From positions 1 to 25,066 of the IMG/VR virus record IMGVR_UViG_3300006108_000686: a stretch of DNA of 25,066 bases. The stretch is one strand, 5' to 3'. The stretch comes from a virus. The notes beneath the pieces were generated by a model, which saw only the letters and a program-made list of their open reading frames with translations, made no database searches and was not told the origin of the DNA. The stretch's first letter is position 1; the number at the start of each line of letters is the position of its first letter. The position numbers were made by a program, and so were the translations under genes. Shown here piece by piece: positions 17,992-25,066 of this stretch.

Positions 17992-20172
17992 TTATTTTCC
18001 TAATTGATATTGTTGAGTAACCATTTCATTATGAACTAAATCGGTAGCACCAAATAAACCTCTTGATGCTGCACGATTATCCACATTCCTTTGATTTCCA
18101 TAAACGGTATAAGGTTTATAGAAAGGCACATCTTTTAATGTAACATTGTATGCATCGAAACCTTGAACATAACCCATTGCACCAATGACAACATTCTGAA
18201 CTGCTTTTTGTTGTTCCATATTACCAGCATTTTCAGAATCTTTCATAGCAGCACTTGCTGTATTGGCTGCTTGTTCTTTAGTTGGTTGTGGTTGTCTTGC
18301 CGCCATCATACTACTTCTTGTAGGTGGTGGGGGTGGAGGTGGAGGAGGTGGTGCAGCTACTGCTGCCGTTGCAGCCGCAGCCGTTGGTGAAGATGATGCA
18401 GCTGCAGGTGAAGATGATGTTGAAGATGAACTAGATGTTGAACTAGAACTTGTTGCAGATGCAGGTGAAGCTGCAGGAGATGCCGCAGTTGTGCTTGGAG
18501 CAATTACGTTGTTTACTACCGGATCAGCAACAACAGCCACCGCAGCCGGACTTGGTAAAGTACCAGCAGTAGAAACTGCAATTACAGTTGGTGGTGCAGT
18601 AGTAGATTGTGAAGTAATAACACCACCACTTGTTGTTGTAGTTGTTGCAACCGCAGTTGGTGTTGTAGTGGTGGTTGTTGTGGTTGTCGTTGCCGCAGTT
18701 GTGGCTGCAGATGCAGCAACCGCAGCTGTTGATGTTGTAGAAGAAGTTGAATTTGTGGTTGAAGTTGTCGTTGTTGTAGTAGGTGTGGTGACAACGGGAG
18801 TTACATAACCAGAACAAGTTGGTGATGATTGTGGATTTGCTTGACAAGCTCTATTGAACTGATATGTTTGATATGCTTGTTGATAACCAGGACAATCAGA
18901 AGCAAACAATGGACTAATACTACATTGCTGGTCGTGATATGCCTGTTGATAACCGGTACAATCTGTTGCAAATAACGGATTGATAGAACATTGTTGATTA
19001 TGATAGGCAGTAGAATATCCAGGACAACTTGAATTGTATAAAGGATTAAGACTACATTGTTGGTTAAAATATGCTTGTTGATACCCTTGACAAGTGGTAC
19101 TGTATAGTGGGTTTAAAGAACATTGTTGGGCTAGATATGAAGCTGCATAACCTGGACAATCAGTTGCATATAAAGGATTTACAGAACATTGTTGGTCGTG
19201 ATATGCTTGAGGATATCCAGGACAACCAGAATTGTATAAAGGATTAATCGTGCATTGTTGAGTTTGATATGCTACTTGATAACCAGGACAAGATGGGTCA
19301 AATAAAGCATTTATGGTACATTGTTGAGCAGTATATGCTGCTTGATATCCTGAACATGAAGTGCTTGATAGTGGATTGGCAATACAAGGGTCTACTGGAG
19401 TTCCAGCTACCGCAGTCGTACCGTAAGATACACGGTTGCTTGAAGGTACATTAAAACCTTGTCCGTAATAATATTGAAAATACTGTCCCCGTGATAAATC
19501 ACCAGTAAATCCTGATGTAACCATATGGCCGGTACTAACAAATGCAGAACCATATCTTACATCAAATGCACCAGACCTATTGATATTAACTTCAAAAGAA
19601 CTTGTATTATTATTGTAATATTCGTGAGTATTATACCAACCGTAAGTTACTGAATCACTATTCTTCAATACCCAAGTTGCATTATTATTAACATCAATCA
19701 AATCAGTCCATAAAGGAGCAATCATATAATTGTAAACAGAGTTTCTTGTTCCTTGATTTGCCAATTGTGAAAGGTCGTTACCACCACAACAACCAGCACC
19801 AGGAATATTACCTGAAGTAAAACTTACAATACCATTAGAATACATCCAAGAATTGGTGAATGATTGGTCCCAATAAGGAAAAGTAAATCCAATTGGAACT
19901 GGTTGACTACTATCATCACCTAATGAAAGTCGTTGAGCACCAGGAGCGTTGGCCACATTTTGTAATGGTAATGCGGCAGAACCTGTTGCCACATTGACTG
20001 TAAGTCCGTTAGAATTAGGAATGACAACACCAACAATACCACCTGTACCACCATTTACTGGTGTGTAGGTGAATTGTTGGGATTGTGTGCCAAAGTTAAC
20101 CTGTGCTTCTGTCTTTGTAGAACAGAAACCTAAGAAACCGGCAACTAATATTGCTGCCGCTAATAATTTCAT
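17992..20172 (-). CDS. secreted Cys-repeat protein with NIDO-like and Thr/Pro-rich regions
   Basis: 726 residues. A Sec signal peptide ends near TEA-Q (residue 23). Residues 90-160 (PIGFTFPYWDQSFTNSW, YSNGIVSF, IAPLWTDL) resemble the opening of a nidogen-like extracellular domain. Residues 261-455 hold nine units of a two-Cys repeat with period 22 (QQC-x-I-NPLY-x3-CPGY-x2-AY). From about 460 comes a Thr/Ser/Ala-rich stretch with poly-Thr and runs of proline (about 619-629). A distinct C-terminal segment, GYVQGFDAYNVTLKDVPFY onward, closes the protein. Its ATG overlaps the upstream stop (ATGA). An envelope, surface or virion-fibre role is likely, since the paired cysteines need an oxidising place. 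Confidence 0.75.
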   Translation of the reverse strand: MKLLAAAILVAGFLGFCSTKTEAQVNFGTQSQQFTYTPVNGGTGGIVGVVIPNSNGLTVNVATGSAALPLQNVANAPGAQRLSLGDDSSQPVPIGFTFPYWDQSFTNSWMYSNGIVSFTSGNIPGAGCCGGNDLSQLANQGTRNSVYNYMIAPLWTDLIDVNNNATWVLKNSDSVTYGWYNTHEYYNNNTSSFEVNINRSGAFDVRYGSAFVSTGHMVTSGFTGDLSRGQYFQYYYGQGFNVPSSNRVSYGTTAVAGTPVDPCIANPLSSTSCSGYQAAYTAQQCTINALFDPSCPGYQVAYQTQQCTINPLYNSGCPGYPQAYHDQQCSVNPLYATDCPGYAASYLAQQCSLNPLYSTTCQGYQQAYFNQQCSLNPLYNSSCPGYSTAYHNQQCSINPLFATDCTGYQQAYHDQQCSISPLFASDCPGYQQAYQTYQFNRACQANPQSSPTCSGYVTPVVTTPTTTTTTSTTNSTSSTTSTAAVAASAATTAATTTTTTTTTTPTAVATTTTTSGGVITSQSTTAPPTVIAVSTAGTLPSPAAVAVVADPVVNNVIAPSTTAASPAASPASATSSSSTSSSSSTSSSPAAASSSPTAAAATAAVAAPPPPPPPPPPTRSSMMAARQPQPTKEQAANTASAAMKDSENAGNMEQQKAVQNVVIGAMGYVQGFDAYNVTLKDVPFYKPYTVYGNQRNVDNRAASRGLFGATDLVHNEMVTQQYQLGK
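18310..18800 (-). repeat. low-complexity DNA encoding Thr/Ser/Ala/Pro-rich region
   Basis: Strongly biased GTT/GTA/GCA triplets on the plus strand encode runs of Thr, Ser, Ala and a proline run on the minus strand. It is a likely flexible, possibly glycosylated stalk, and is prone to length change by slippage. Confidence 0.8.
18808..19392 (-). repeat. 66-bp tandem repeats encoding the two-Cys 22-residue units
   Basis: On the minus strand, nine units encode Cys pairs at residues 263/273, 285/295, 307/317, 329/339, 351/361, 373/383, 395/405, 417/427 and 443/453. The period is 22 residues except before the last unit (26). The DNA copies have diverged at many third positions, so this is an old protein repeat, not a recent duplication. 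Confidence 0.9.
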
Positions 20173-20753
20173 TTTGGTTTACGGTCTGGATCAGATTCCC
20201 AAATTGCTTTGGCTTCTTGACCAATTTTACCATCTACTGGACATGGAGTACCAGCATTTAACATAGCGTCAAATACTCGTTTATCTTGACAAAGTGTTGA
20301 TACTGCTGCCACTTTCATACCCATGTCATAAAGACGTGATGCCAGTTTAAGTCTTTCACAGTTTTTATCTGTGGTAGTTGCACCAAAAGAAAGACCTAAA
20401 ATCTGAGTTTGGACTGCACCAGACGCACCTACGGTGCATAAGTCATTATTAATAGATGTGATTGAAGGTGCAATCGCAGTTGGTGGAGGTGAGATTACCT
20501 TGGTGGTACTGGTAGCAGTAGAATTACTATTGGAATTACTATTGCTTAAACTGTTGCTATAATTATTAGATGTGCTGGTACTGGTACTTACATCTTGGTT
20601 ATAATTATAGTTGTAATTGTGGGTTGTCGCATCGCTGGTTGATTGTGTTACAATAGGTGAGTTTTGTGCAAAAATGCTGCCAGAGAACAATACAGCAGTC
20701 ATGATTGCAACCATTTTACTCGGCAGGTTACGAGCGGTCATACTTTTATTCAT
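20169..20753 (-). CDS. secreted or periplasmic protein of unknown function
   Basis: 194 residues. A signal peptide is visible: basic start, then VAIMTAVLFSGSIFA with cleavage before QNSP (about residue 29). An Asn/Ser/Thr-rich stretch follows (about 38-85, with repeated NYN and SNS). Then comes a folded part with four Cys in LCTVG, KNCERL, TLCQDK and TPCPVD, probably two disulfides. A second ATG at 20741 is also possible; neither has a good ribosome site. Its TGA overlaps the ATG of the 726-residue protein, so the two are probably made together. No function is recognised. Confidence 0.72.
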   Translation of the reverse strand: MNKSMTARNLPSKMVAIMTAVLFSGSIFAQNSPIVTQSTSDATTHNYNYNYNQDVSTSTSTSNNYSNSLSNSNSNSNSTATSTTKVISPPPTAIAPSITSINNDLCTVGASGAVQTQILGLSFGATTTDKNCERLKLASRLYDMGMKVAAVSTLCQDKRVFDAMLNAGTPCPVDGKIGQEAKAIWESDPDRKPK

Positions 20754-20838
20754 TTATTTTTGATAAAGTTTTACTTTACCATCCTCTGTTGGTTATTTTT
20801 AATTAATATAGGGATAATAAAGAATGCCGAAAGTCAGC

Positions 20839-20867
20839 TTGACGGGAACTACTAGATAAGATACAAT
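20839..20867 (+). promoter_or_regulatory. sigma70-like promoter ahead of the Sm-like gene and gene 43
   Basis: TTGACG at 20839-20844, 17 bases, TACAAT at 20862-20867. The RNA would start near 20874, with a 70-base leader before the ATG at 20944, and probably reads through 43 and uvsX. Confidence 0.7.
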
Positions 20868-20888
20868 ATCACTTCATACAACTATAAG

Positions 20889-20896
20889 TATTTATA
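20889..20896 (-). promoter_or_regulatory. late-type promoter TATAAATA for the minus-strand secreted-protein operon
   Basis: A minus-strand TATAAATA (20896-20889) lies about 136 bases before the ATG at 20753, in the divergent intergenic region. It is an exact match to the T4 late core. No competing sigma70 pair is visible on this strand. Confidence 0.5.
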
Positions 20897-20943
20897 TCAA
20901 TTAATGTCAGTAAAACCCTTACAATTTTTACCAGGAGAAACAC

Positions 20944-21255
20944 ATGGAAGTATTAGCCCTTAAATTAGTTACCGGAGAAGATTTACTAGGAGAACTCGAA
21001 TCACAATCCGAAACAGAATTCGTTATTGTAAATCCTGTTGGAATCGCAGTTGTTCGTGGTAAAGATGGTACACCACAGGTTGGATTTTCACCATTTCCCA
21101 TTCATGGAGAACAAAAATCTGGCACAACTATTGCCTTAGCTAAGAAGAATGTAGTATACTCCTATACACCAGCAGAAGATTTTATTACAAATTATAATTC
21201 CATCTTTGGTTCTGGTATTATTGTTCCTCCACAAAAACAACTTATTACGGGTTAA
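20944..21255 (+). CDS. small Sm-like beta protein of unknown function
   Basis: 103 residues. The pattern VLALKLVTGEDLLGELESQSETEFVIVNPVGIAVV, then VGFSPFPI and TIALAKKNVVYSYTP, resembles a small Sm-like beta barrel common upstream of replication genes in aquatic T4-like phages. The end FGSGIIVPP is also familiar there. AGGAG precedes the ATG. Its stop is one base before the likely TTG start of gene 43, so polymerase translation may depend on it. RNA binding is only suggested by fold. Confidence 0.75.
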   Translation: MEVLALKLVTGEDLLGELESQSETEFVIVNPVGIAVVRGKDGTPQVGFSPFPIHGEQKSGTTIALAKKNVVYSYTPAEDFITNYNSIFGSGIIVPPQKQLITG

Positions 21256-21256
21256 A

Positions 21257-23815
21257 TTGTCTAAATTCTACACAAATGTTCAATGCTTTGGTAATAACAT
21301 CTTTTATCGTGGTGTTATGGATGGCCAGAAGGTCAAACAAAAAATTGAATACTCACCATCACTTTTTCTACCATCACGAAAGAATCCGCAAGGAATCTAC
21401 AAGTCATTAACTGGTCTTCCCTTAGACCAGAAAATCTTTGGCACAATTCGTGAGGCTAGAGATTATGTGAAACAATTTGAAGGAAATTCTGGTGCTCCTA
21501 TTCCTGGTGCACCAGTCATCTATGGTCAAACTCGTTTCGAATATGCCTTTATCGCAGAACAACATAAAGGCATGGTTGATTATGATTTTGACCATATCTC
21601 TATTGCAGTAATCGATATTGAGGTTGGTTCAGAGAATGGATTTCCTGACCCATATTTGGCAAATGAACCTATCACAGCAATTTGTGTTAAGTTTCTAAAT
21701 CAATCACCTTTGGTTTTTGCCTGTGGTGAATATGAAGTGCAAGGCAATGAAGTGTATATTCGTTGTAAAGATGAATACTCACTTTGTAAACAATTCATGC
21801 ACTATTGGAAAGACAAATATCCTGATGTCGTTACTGGTTGGAACACCAAGTTTTTTGATATACCATATCTTGTCAATCGATTCAAAAAGATTCTTGGTGA
21901 AGATGAAGCCAAGAAATTATCTCCTTGGAACTATATTACAGAACGCAGAGCAAGAGTAAACAACCGTGAACTGATTGAATACAGTTTGGTTGGCATTTCA
22001 TCACTTGATTATATTGAACTATACAAATGGTATGCGCCAGGTGGTAAGTCACAAGAATCATATCGTTTGGATGCTATTGCTCAAGTTGAACTTGGTGAAG
22101 GTAAAATCTCGTATGATGAGTATGATAGTTTACATTCATTGTATCGATTGAACTTCCAAAAGTTTATTGAGTATAATATTAAAGACGTTGAATTGATTAT
22201 CAAGTTGGAAGATAAGTTAAAGTTACTTGAATTGGCTGTAACTTTGGCATACGACACCAAATCAAACTTTGATGATGTGTTTGCACAAACTCGTATGTGG
22301 GATGCTCTTACCAATTCTTATTTGTTGGAAAAGAAAATCATTGTGCCGCCTCGTATCATTAAAGAAAAAGATGGTATGTTTGAAGGTGCTTATGTGAAAG
22401 AAGTTCAAGTTGGCGCTCATGCATGGGTTGCTTCGTTTGATTTGAACTCTTTGTATCCACATCTGATGATGCAATATAATATCAGTCCCGAAACACTCAT
22501 TGAACCTGAAAACTACTCTGAAGAAATGCGTAACATTCTTTCTCAAGGTGTTTCTGTTGAGAAGATGTTGAAGAAAGAAATCAATACTGATGGATTGGTA
22601 ACTGCAACTCTAACTCCTAACGGACAATTCTTTCGTACCGATATTCAAGGCTTCTTACCTGGAATGATGGAAGAAATGTATAATGATAGAAGTCGTTTTA
22701 AGAAGATGATGCTTCAAGCAAAACAGGAATATGAAAATGAGAAAGACCCAAGTAAACTCTACGAAATTGAAAAACGTATTGCCAAATACAACAACATTCA
22801 ATTGGCGAAAAAAGTATCACTTAATTCTGCCTATGGTGCTCTCGGTTCTCAGTATTTCCGTTTTTATGACCTTCGTATGGCGTTGGGTGTTACGACTGCT
22901 GGACAGTTAAGTATTCGTTGGATTGAAGCCAAGATTAATGCGTGGATGAATAAACTTTTGGAGACCAAAGATGTTGATTATGTTATTGCTTCTGATACTG
23001 ATTCAATTTACCTACGAATGGGAGAGTTGGTTAATAAATTTATTAAGGACACTTCCAATAAACAAAAAGTAATTTCTCTCATGGATAAAATCTGTGAAGA
23101 TAAACTTCAACCATACATCGATAAATCTTATGGTGAGTTGGCAGAGTATGTCAAAGCACCTAAACAAAAGATGCAGATGAAACGTGAAGGCCTATCTGAC
23201 AAGGGTATCTGGACTGCCAAGAAACGTTATATTCTTAATGTGTATAACAATGAAGGCGTTCAATACAATGAACCACAGATGAAGGTGATGGGATTAGAAA
23301 TGATTAAGTCATCCACACCTGCGGTGATTCGTGAGAAGATGAAAGAAGCCATTACGATTATGATGAATGGTACTGAAGAAGATATTCATGAATTTATTAA
23401 GAATGCCAAAAAAGATTTCATGGGTTTACCACCAGAAGATATCTCCTCACCCCGTGGTTGTAACGGACTATCTAAATACTCCGATTCATTATCGATGTAT
23501 AAATCTGGCACACCAATGCACGTCAAAGGTGCCATTTTATACAACCACTATCTTAAAGAGAAAAAACTTACTAAAAAGTATCCACTCATTCAAGAAGGCG
23601 AGAAACTGAAATATAGTTATCTCAAAATGCCTAACCCATTCAAAGATACCGTCATTTCATTTCCAGGTCGTTTACCCGTAGAATTTGGACTTAATGAATA
23701 TATTGATTATGATGTCCAGTTTGAAAAGGCTTTCTTAGAACCAATTAAAGTAATTTTGGATTGTATGAAGTGGACAACAGAGAAAACTAGCACATTAGAG
23801 GACTTTTTCGGATGA
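21257..23815 (+). CDS. 43: DNA polymerase gp43 (family B)
   Basis: 852 residues from TTG 21257, against 898 in T4. The 3'-5' exonuclease shows D120-I-E122, GWNTKFFD (194-201) and Y306-x3-D310. Polymerase motifs are DLNSLYPH (395-402), KKVSLNSAYG (518-527) and the catalytic SDTDS (579-583); KKRY follows later. The C-terminal LEDFFG fits the clamp-binding peptide that docks on gp45. I chose TTG because SKFYTNVQCFGNN aligns with the T4 N-terminus. The upstream in-frame ATG at 21206 lies inside the previous gene, and no ATG lies between. The ribosome site is poor, so coupling to the Sm-like gene is likely. Confidence 0.95.
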   Translation: MSKFYTNVQCFGNNIFYRGVMDGQKVKQKIEYSPSLFLPSRKNPQGIYKSLTGLPLDQKIFGTIREARDYVKQFEGNSGAPIPGAPVIYGQTRFEYAFIAEQHKGMVDYDFDHISIAVIDIEVGSENGFPDPYLANEPITAICVKFLNQSPLVFACGEYEVQGNEVYIRCKDEYSLCKQFMHYWKDKYPDVVTGWNTKFFDIPYLVNRFKKILGEDEAKKLSPWNYITERRARVNNRELIEYSLVGISSLDYIELYKWYAPGGKSQESYRLDAIAQVELGEGKISYDEYDSLHSLYRLNFQKFIEYNIKDVELIIKLEDKLKLLELAVTLAYDTKSNFDDVFAQTRMWDALTNSYLLEKKIIVPPRIIKEKDGMFEGAYVKEVQVGAHAWVASFDLNSLYPHLMMQYNISPETLIEPENYSEEMRNILSQGVSVEKMLKKEINTDGLVTATLTPNGQFFRTDIQGFLPGMMEEMYNDRSRFKKMMLQAKQEYENEKDPSKLYEIEKRIAKYNNIQLAKKVSLNSAYGALGSQYFRFYDLRMALGVTTAGQLSIRWIEAKINAWMNKLLETKDVDYVIASDTDSIYLRMGELVNKFIKDTSNKQKVISLMDKICEDKLQPYIDKSYGELAEYVKAPKQKMQMKREGLSDKGIWTAKKRYILNVYNNEGVQYNEPQMKVMGLEMIKSSTPAVIREKMKEAITIMMNGTEEDIHEFIKNAKKDFMGLPPEDISSPRGCNGLSKYSDSLSMYKSGTPMHVKGAILYNHYLKEKKLTKKYPLIQEGEKLKYSYLKMPNPFKDTVISFPGRLPVEFGLNEYIDYDVQFEKAFLEPIKVILDCMKWTTEKTSTLEDFFG

Positions 23816-24702
23816 TTTACTTAACATTTTTAGCTGCAATACTTTTATCAGGAATTGCAGGTTATTATTCTGTTATTGGTTTGGCTGCCATTTTTATGGG
23901 TGCATTTTGGCCAGTTATTATAATGGGTGGCGCACTTGAGTTTGCCAAGTTGGTTACTGCATCATGGTTATATCGTAATTGGAGAACTGCACCTTTCTTA
24001 TTAAGAACCTATTTGATGATTGCCGTTGCATTACTGATGTTGATTACATCAATGGGTATTTTTGGTTTCTTGGCCAAAGCACATATTGATTCAACAATGG
24101 ATGCTGGTGCAAACTCCGTAGAATTAAAAACATTATCTCAACAACAAAAGATTACAGAAGATAGATTAAACTATCTAATGGCTCGTGCTAAGGATCCATC
24201 TACTGCAAGTGGTCAATTAGATAAACAAATTCAATCCACACAAAAAGAACTTACCGATATTAACAAGAAAAGATTACCTTTACTGCGTGAAGAAAATAAA
24301 CTTGTGGCAGATATTGGTCCAATTAAGTATGTGGCAGATATGTTCTTCCAAGGTGATGGTGCAGTAGACAAAGCAGTTAGGTTGGTAATCTTTATTATTA
24401 TGCTTGTATTTGACCCATTGGCTGTGTTATTATTAATTGCGGCTAATATTTCAATGAAAGAACCAGAAGAAACACAACCAATTAAGAAGAATTGGGATGG
24501 TTTCTTTAGAAAGAAACCTGCACCAGAAGATTTAGTTGAAGTTGAAAAGGAAAATATTGCAATAGTGGAAGATGAACCCCCTAAACCTGAAAAGGTGGTA
24601 ATACATCATGCACCTGGTATTTTTACAGAACACCATGAAATCCCGGATACTAAGTATGATTATGGTGCTGAATTTGCATTTCGTGAAAAGGAAAATAAAT
24701 GA
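23812..24702 (+). CDS. multi-pass membrane protein between 43 and uvsX
   Basis: 296 residues. Hydrophobic segments lie near 3-22, 27-48, 66-86 (IAVALLMLITSMGIFGFLA) and 190-212 (VIFIIMLVFDPLAVLLLIAA). Between the third and fourth is a helical, coiled-coil-like region (LKTLSQQQKITEDRLNYLM, LDKQIQSTQKELTDINKK). The acidic C-terminal tail is likely cytoplasmic. The sequence AAIFMGAFWPVIIMGGALEFAKLVTASWLYRNW is typical of a membrane protein found at this place in aquatic T4-like phages. The ATG overlaps the polymerase stop (ATGA), and its stop overlaps uvsX. The function is unknown; membrane anchoring of replication is a guess. Confidence 0.8.
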   Translation: MIYLTFLAAILLSGIAGYYSVIGLAAIFMGAFWPVIIMGGALEFAKLVTASWLYRNWRTAPFLLRTYLMIAVALLMLITSMGIFGFLAKAHIDSTMDAGANSVELKTLSQQQKITEDRLNYLMARAKDPSTASGQLDKQIQSTQKELTDINKKRLPLLREENKLVADIGPIKYVADMFFQGDGAVDKAVRLVIFIIMLVFDPLAVLLLIAANISMKEPEETQPIKKNWDGFFRKKPAPEDLVEVEKENIAIVEDEPPKPEKVVIHHAPGIFTEHHEIPDTKYDYGAEFAFREKENK

Positions 24703-25066
24703 GTATACTTGACAAGATTAAAAAGAATAGTAGTATTAAAGAATCTGCTATTCTATCCAAATCAAAATTCTTCACACAGAAGGATATGATTCCAACCTCT
24801 GTGCCAATCATTAATGTGGCACTTTCTGGTCGCCTCGATGGTGGTTTAACACCAGGTCTTACAATGTGGGCAGGTCCATCCAAACATTTTAAGACAGCGT
24901 TTTCTTTATTGATGGCAAAATCTTACTTGGACAAATATCCAGATGCGGCTCTTTTATTCTACGATAGTGAGTTTGGTACTCCTCAGAGTTATTTTGACAG
25001 CTTTGGTATCGATACCGAGCGTGTATTGCACACTCCCCTCACAGATATCGAACAACTCAAATTCGA
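24699..25066 (+). CDS. uvsX: UvsX, RecA-like recombinase (5' part)
   Basis: The first 122 codons are present and the gene runs off the right edge. The start overlaps the upstream stop (ATGA). SKFFTQKDMIPTSVPIINVALSG is followed by the Walker A region AGPSKHFKTAFSLL. Then come YPDAALLFYDSEFG and ERVLHTPLTDIEQL, all matching T4 UvsX in order. UvsX forms filaments on single-stranded DNA and drives strand invasion for recombination-dependent replication. It is probably read together with 43. Confidence 0.95.
   Translation, partial: MSILDKIKKNSSIKESAILSKSKFFTQKDMIPTSVPIINVALSGRLDGGLTPGLTMWAGPSKHFKTAFSLLMAKSYLDKYPDAALLFYDSEFGTPQSYFDSFGIDTERVLHTPLTDIEQLKF

Noticed and set aside
18263-18808. Plus-strand open frame made of Val, Ala and Gly runs
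   Set aside because: It is the antisense shadow of the Thr/Ser/Pro-rich minus-strand region; it has no ribosome site and its composition is an artefact of GTT/GCA triplets.
18808-19392. Regular 66-base periodicity resembling a CRISPR-like or satellite array
   Set aside because: It is explained by a 22-residue protein repeat on the minus strand; the units vary mainly at third positions and have no conserved palindromic repeat with unique spacers.
24709-24740. TTGACA within the first codons of uvsX
   Set aside because: No matching -10 lies at 16-18 bases; it is coding sequence (LDKI codons).

Overview
The window is a piece of a T4-like (Tevenvirinae-type) myovirus genome. It carries recognisable T4 core replication genes in T4-related order: sliding clamp 45, clamp loader 44 and 62, translational repressor regA, DNA polymerase 43 and the start of the recombinase uvsX. 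The DNA is A+T-rich and densely coded, with many TAATG or ATGA stop/start overlaps. It has nine tRNA genes with encoded CCA ends and metabolic accessory genes of the kind known from aquatic T4-like phages. The accessory set (TorF-type porin, homospermidine synthase, rubrerythrin, Hsp20) fits a phage of an aquatic Gram-negative, probably proteobacterial, host. The sequence does not fix the host.

Layout. (1) 1-1800: end of an unknown gene, a small helix-turn-helix protein with its own promoter and terminator, a GT-A-like glycosyltransferase and a MazG-like dNTP pyrophosphohydrolase. (2) 1797-5754: replication block 45, two small genes, 44, GIY-YIG-like protein, RmlC-like epimerase, 62, regA. 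The GIY-YIG-like gene and the epimerase separate 44 from 62, which are adjacent in T4. (3) 5770-9192: 2OG-Fe(II) oxygenase, Hsp20, three small unknowns, a rubrerythrin split into diiron protein plus rubredoxin, GNAT acetyltransferase, dCMP deaminase. (4) 9274-11249: SprT-like metallopeptidase and homospermidine synthase. (5) 11246-13741: tRNA array (Glu, Tyr, Arg, Met, Thr, a degenerate Gly-like, Gly, Asn, Met/CAT), interrupted by a PIG-L deacetylase, a small basic protein and a predicted outer-membrane porin. (6) 13746-15365: flavin-dependent halogenase. (7) 15362-20753, minus strand: small protein, GT-B glycosyltransferase, membrane and coiled-coil proteins, a secreted Cys-repeat protein and a second secreted protein. 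(8) 20944-25066: Sm-like small protein, polymerase 43 (apparent TTG start), a multi-pass membrane protein, and uvsX, which runs off the window.

The genes group into replication and nucleotide supply (45, 44, 62, 43, uvsX, dCMP deaminase, MazG-like), translation (tRNAs, regA), stress and host physiology (Hsp20, rubrerythrin/rubredoxin, homospermidine synthase) and cell-surface or glycan change (two glycosyltransferases, epimerase, PIG-L deacetylase, porin, secreted repeat protein). Regulation is visible in the sequence: eight sigma70-like promoters, mostly with 17-base spacing. Some are interleaved with terminators. TATAAATA motifs like T4 late promoters lie ahead of minus-strand genes. The hsp20 leader can fold into a ROSE-type RNA thermometer.

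The best candidates for something undescribed are the ROSE-like thermometer on the phage hsp20 mRNA (6357-6420), the porin inside the tRNA array, the degenerate tRNA with its own promoter (12565-12672), the split rubrerythrin, and the minus-strand secreted-protein cluster. The only stretch over 300 bases without protein-coding genes is 12228-12876. It holds six of the nine tRNA genes, one promoter and one arm of a 17-bp inverted repeat.
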